This document shows positions 22,405 to 22,509 of a DNA stretch of 22,509 nt, in pieces (the stretch's first letter is position 1; each line of letters opens with the position of its first letter). The stretch spans positions 1 through 22,509 of the forward strand of contig JAZRXM010000020.1 in NCBI GenBank assembly GCA_045600205.1, given 5' to 3'. This DNA is from Firm-04 sp045600205 (GTDB taxonomy: Bacteria; Bacillota; Clostridia; Oscillospirales; Ruminococcaceae). Under the pieces are notes generated by a model. It ran no database searches. It saw only the letters and a list, made by a program, of their open reading frames with translations, and was not told where the DNA came from. The position numbers were made by a program, and so were the translations under genes.

Positions 22405-22457
22405 GTTGACAAAACCGCAACTATGTGTTATACTAAAGGCGTTGACAATACGGCAAC
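22405..22457. promoter_or_regulatory. Paired operator sites of the XRE repressor
   Basis: Two 17-bp sites, 22405-22421 and 22441-22457, differ at only two positions. Each is an imperfect palindrome, GTTG-N9-CAAC. The first covers the -35 and the second lies just beyond the -10 of the rightward promoter, an arrangement suited to repression. Confidence 0.65.
22406..22434 (+). promoter_or_regulatory. Rightward element promoter
   Basis: TTGACA (22406-22411), 17 bp and TATACT (22429-22434) with a TG extension. It drives the gene that starts at 22485. Confidence 0.8.
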
Positions 22458-22484
22458 GAATTTAAAGCGAAGGGGGGTGCTTAA

Positions 22485-22509
22485 ATGACCGATGTAACCT
22501 TGCTGAAAT
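22485..22509 (+). CDS. Start of a gene cut by the window edge
   Basis: The ATG at 22485 follows GGGGGG (22472-22477) with 7-nt spacing; only eight codons (MTDVTLLK) are visible. Its position opposite the repressor suggests an early element gene such as an excisionase or a Cro-like protein. The product cannot be named. Confidence 0.55.

Overview
The window looks like chromosome of a Gram-positive gut or rumen clostridium, most likely a Ruminococcus-type member of the Oscillospiraceae. Three secreted proteins end in type I dockerins, which points to a cellulosome- or amylosome-like cell-surface system. BspA-type (LRR_5) leucine-rich repeats, strong AGGAGG ribosome binding sites and near-consensus sigma-A promoters (TTGACA-N17-TATAAT) fit the same group. 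No database search was possible. Family names come from recognising motifs and gene order.

Left part (1-8,180): an ECF sigma factor (1482-2042, minus) overlaps a single-pass membrane protein (355-1485, minus) that is probably its regulator. Three secreted dockerin proteins follow: a leucine-rich-repeat protein (2362-3372), a thermolysin-like M4 metalloprotease (3466-5469, minus, with a structured leader of about 280 nt) and a leucine-rich-repeat protein with a transglutaminase-like domain (6007-8130).

Central part (8,297-16,555), the most interesting region: two divergent consensus promoters in 9084-9192 drive (i) a STAS anti-anti-sigma protein and an RsbW-like kinase, leftward, and (ii) a rightward operon. 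The rightward operon encodes a miniature HlyD-like protein, a C39-peptidase ABC exporter, a second ABC exporter subunit without peptidase, a 57-aa double-glycine precursor peptide, a flagellin-like protein that starts with a double-glycine leader, and an RsbU/SpoIIE-like membrane PP2C phosphatase. The exporter layout resembles NHLP-type bacteriocin exporters. My reading is that a short flagellin (both conserved terminal domains present) has been moved from the flagellar type III route to a leader-cleaving ABC exporter, with a complete RsbU-RsbV-RsbW partner-switching module beside it. This is the best candidate for an undescribed system here.

Right of it (16,556-18,940): a region rich in hairpins with a strong leftward promoter, probably a structured small RNA. 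Then comes a one-component regulator with a LacI-type ligand-binding part and a C-terminal LytTR DNA-binding domain. Repeats spaced like LytTR sites lie upstream of its promoter.

Right end (18,942-22,509): the start of an integrative element inserted in a tRNA-Gly-like gene. It begins with a 28-nt tRNA 3' remnant, followed by a tyrosine integrase, a RhuM-like protein, small hypothetical genes, and an XRE repressor divergent from a gene that runs off the window. Paired GTTG-N9-CAAC operators lie between the last two. The element's far end is outside the window.
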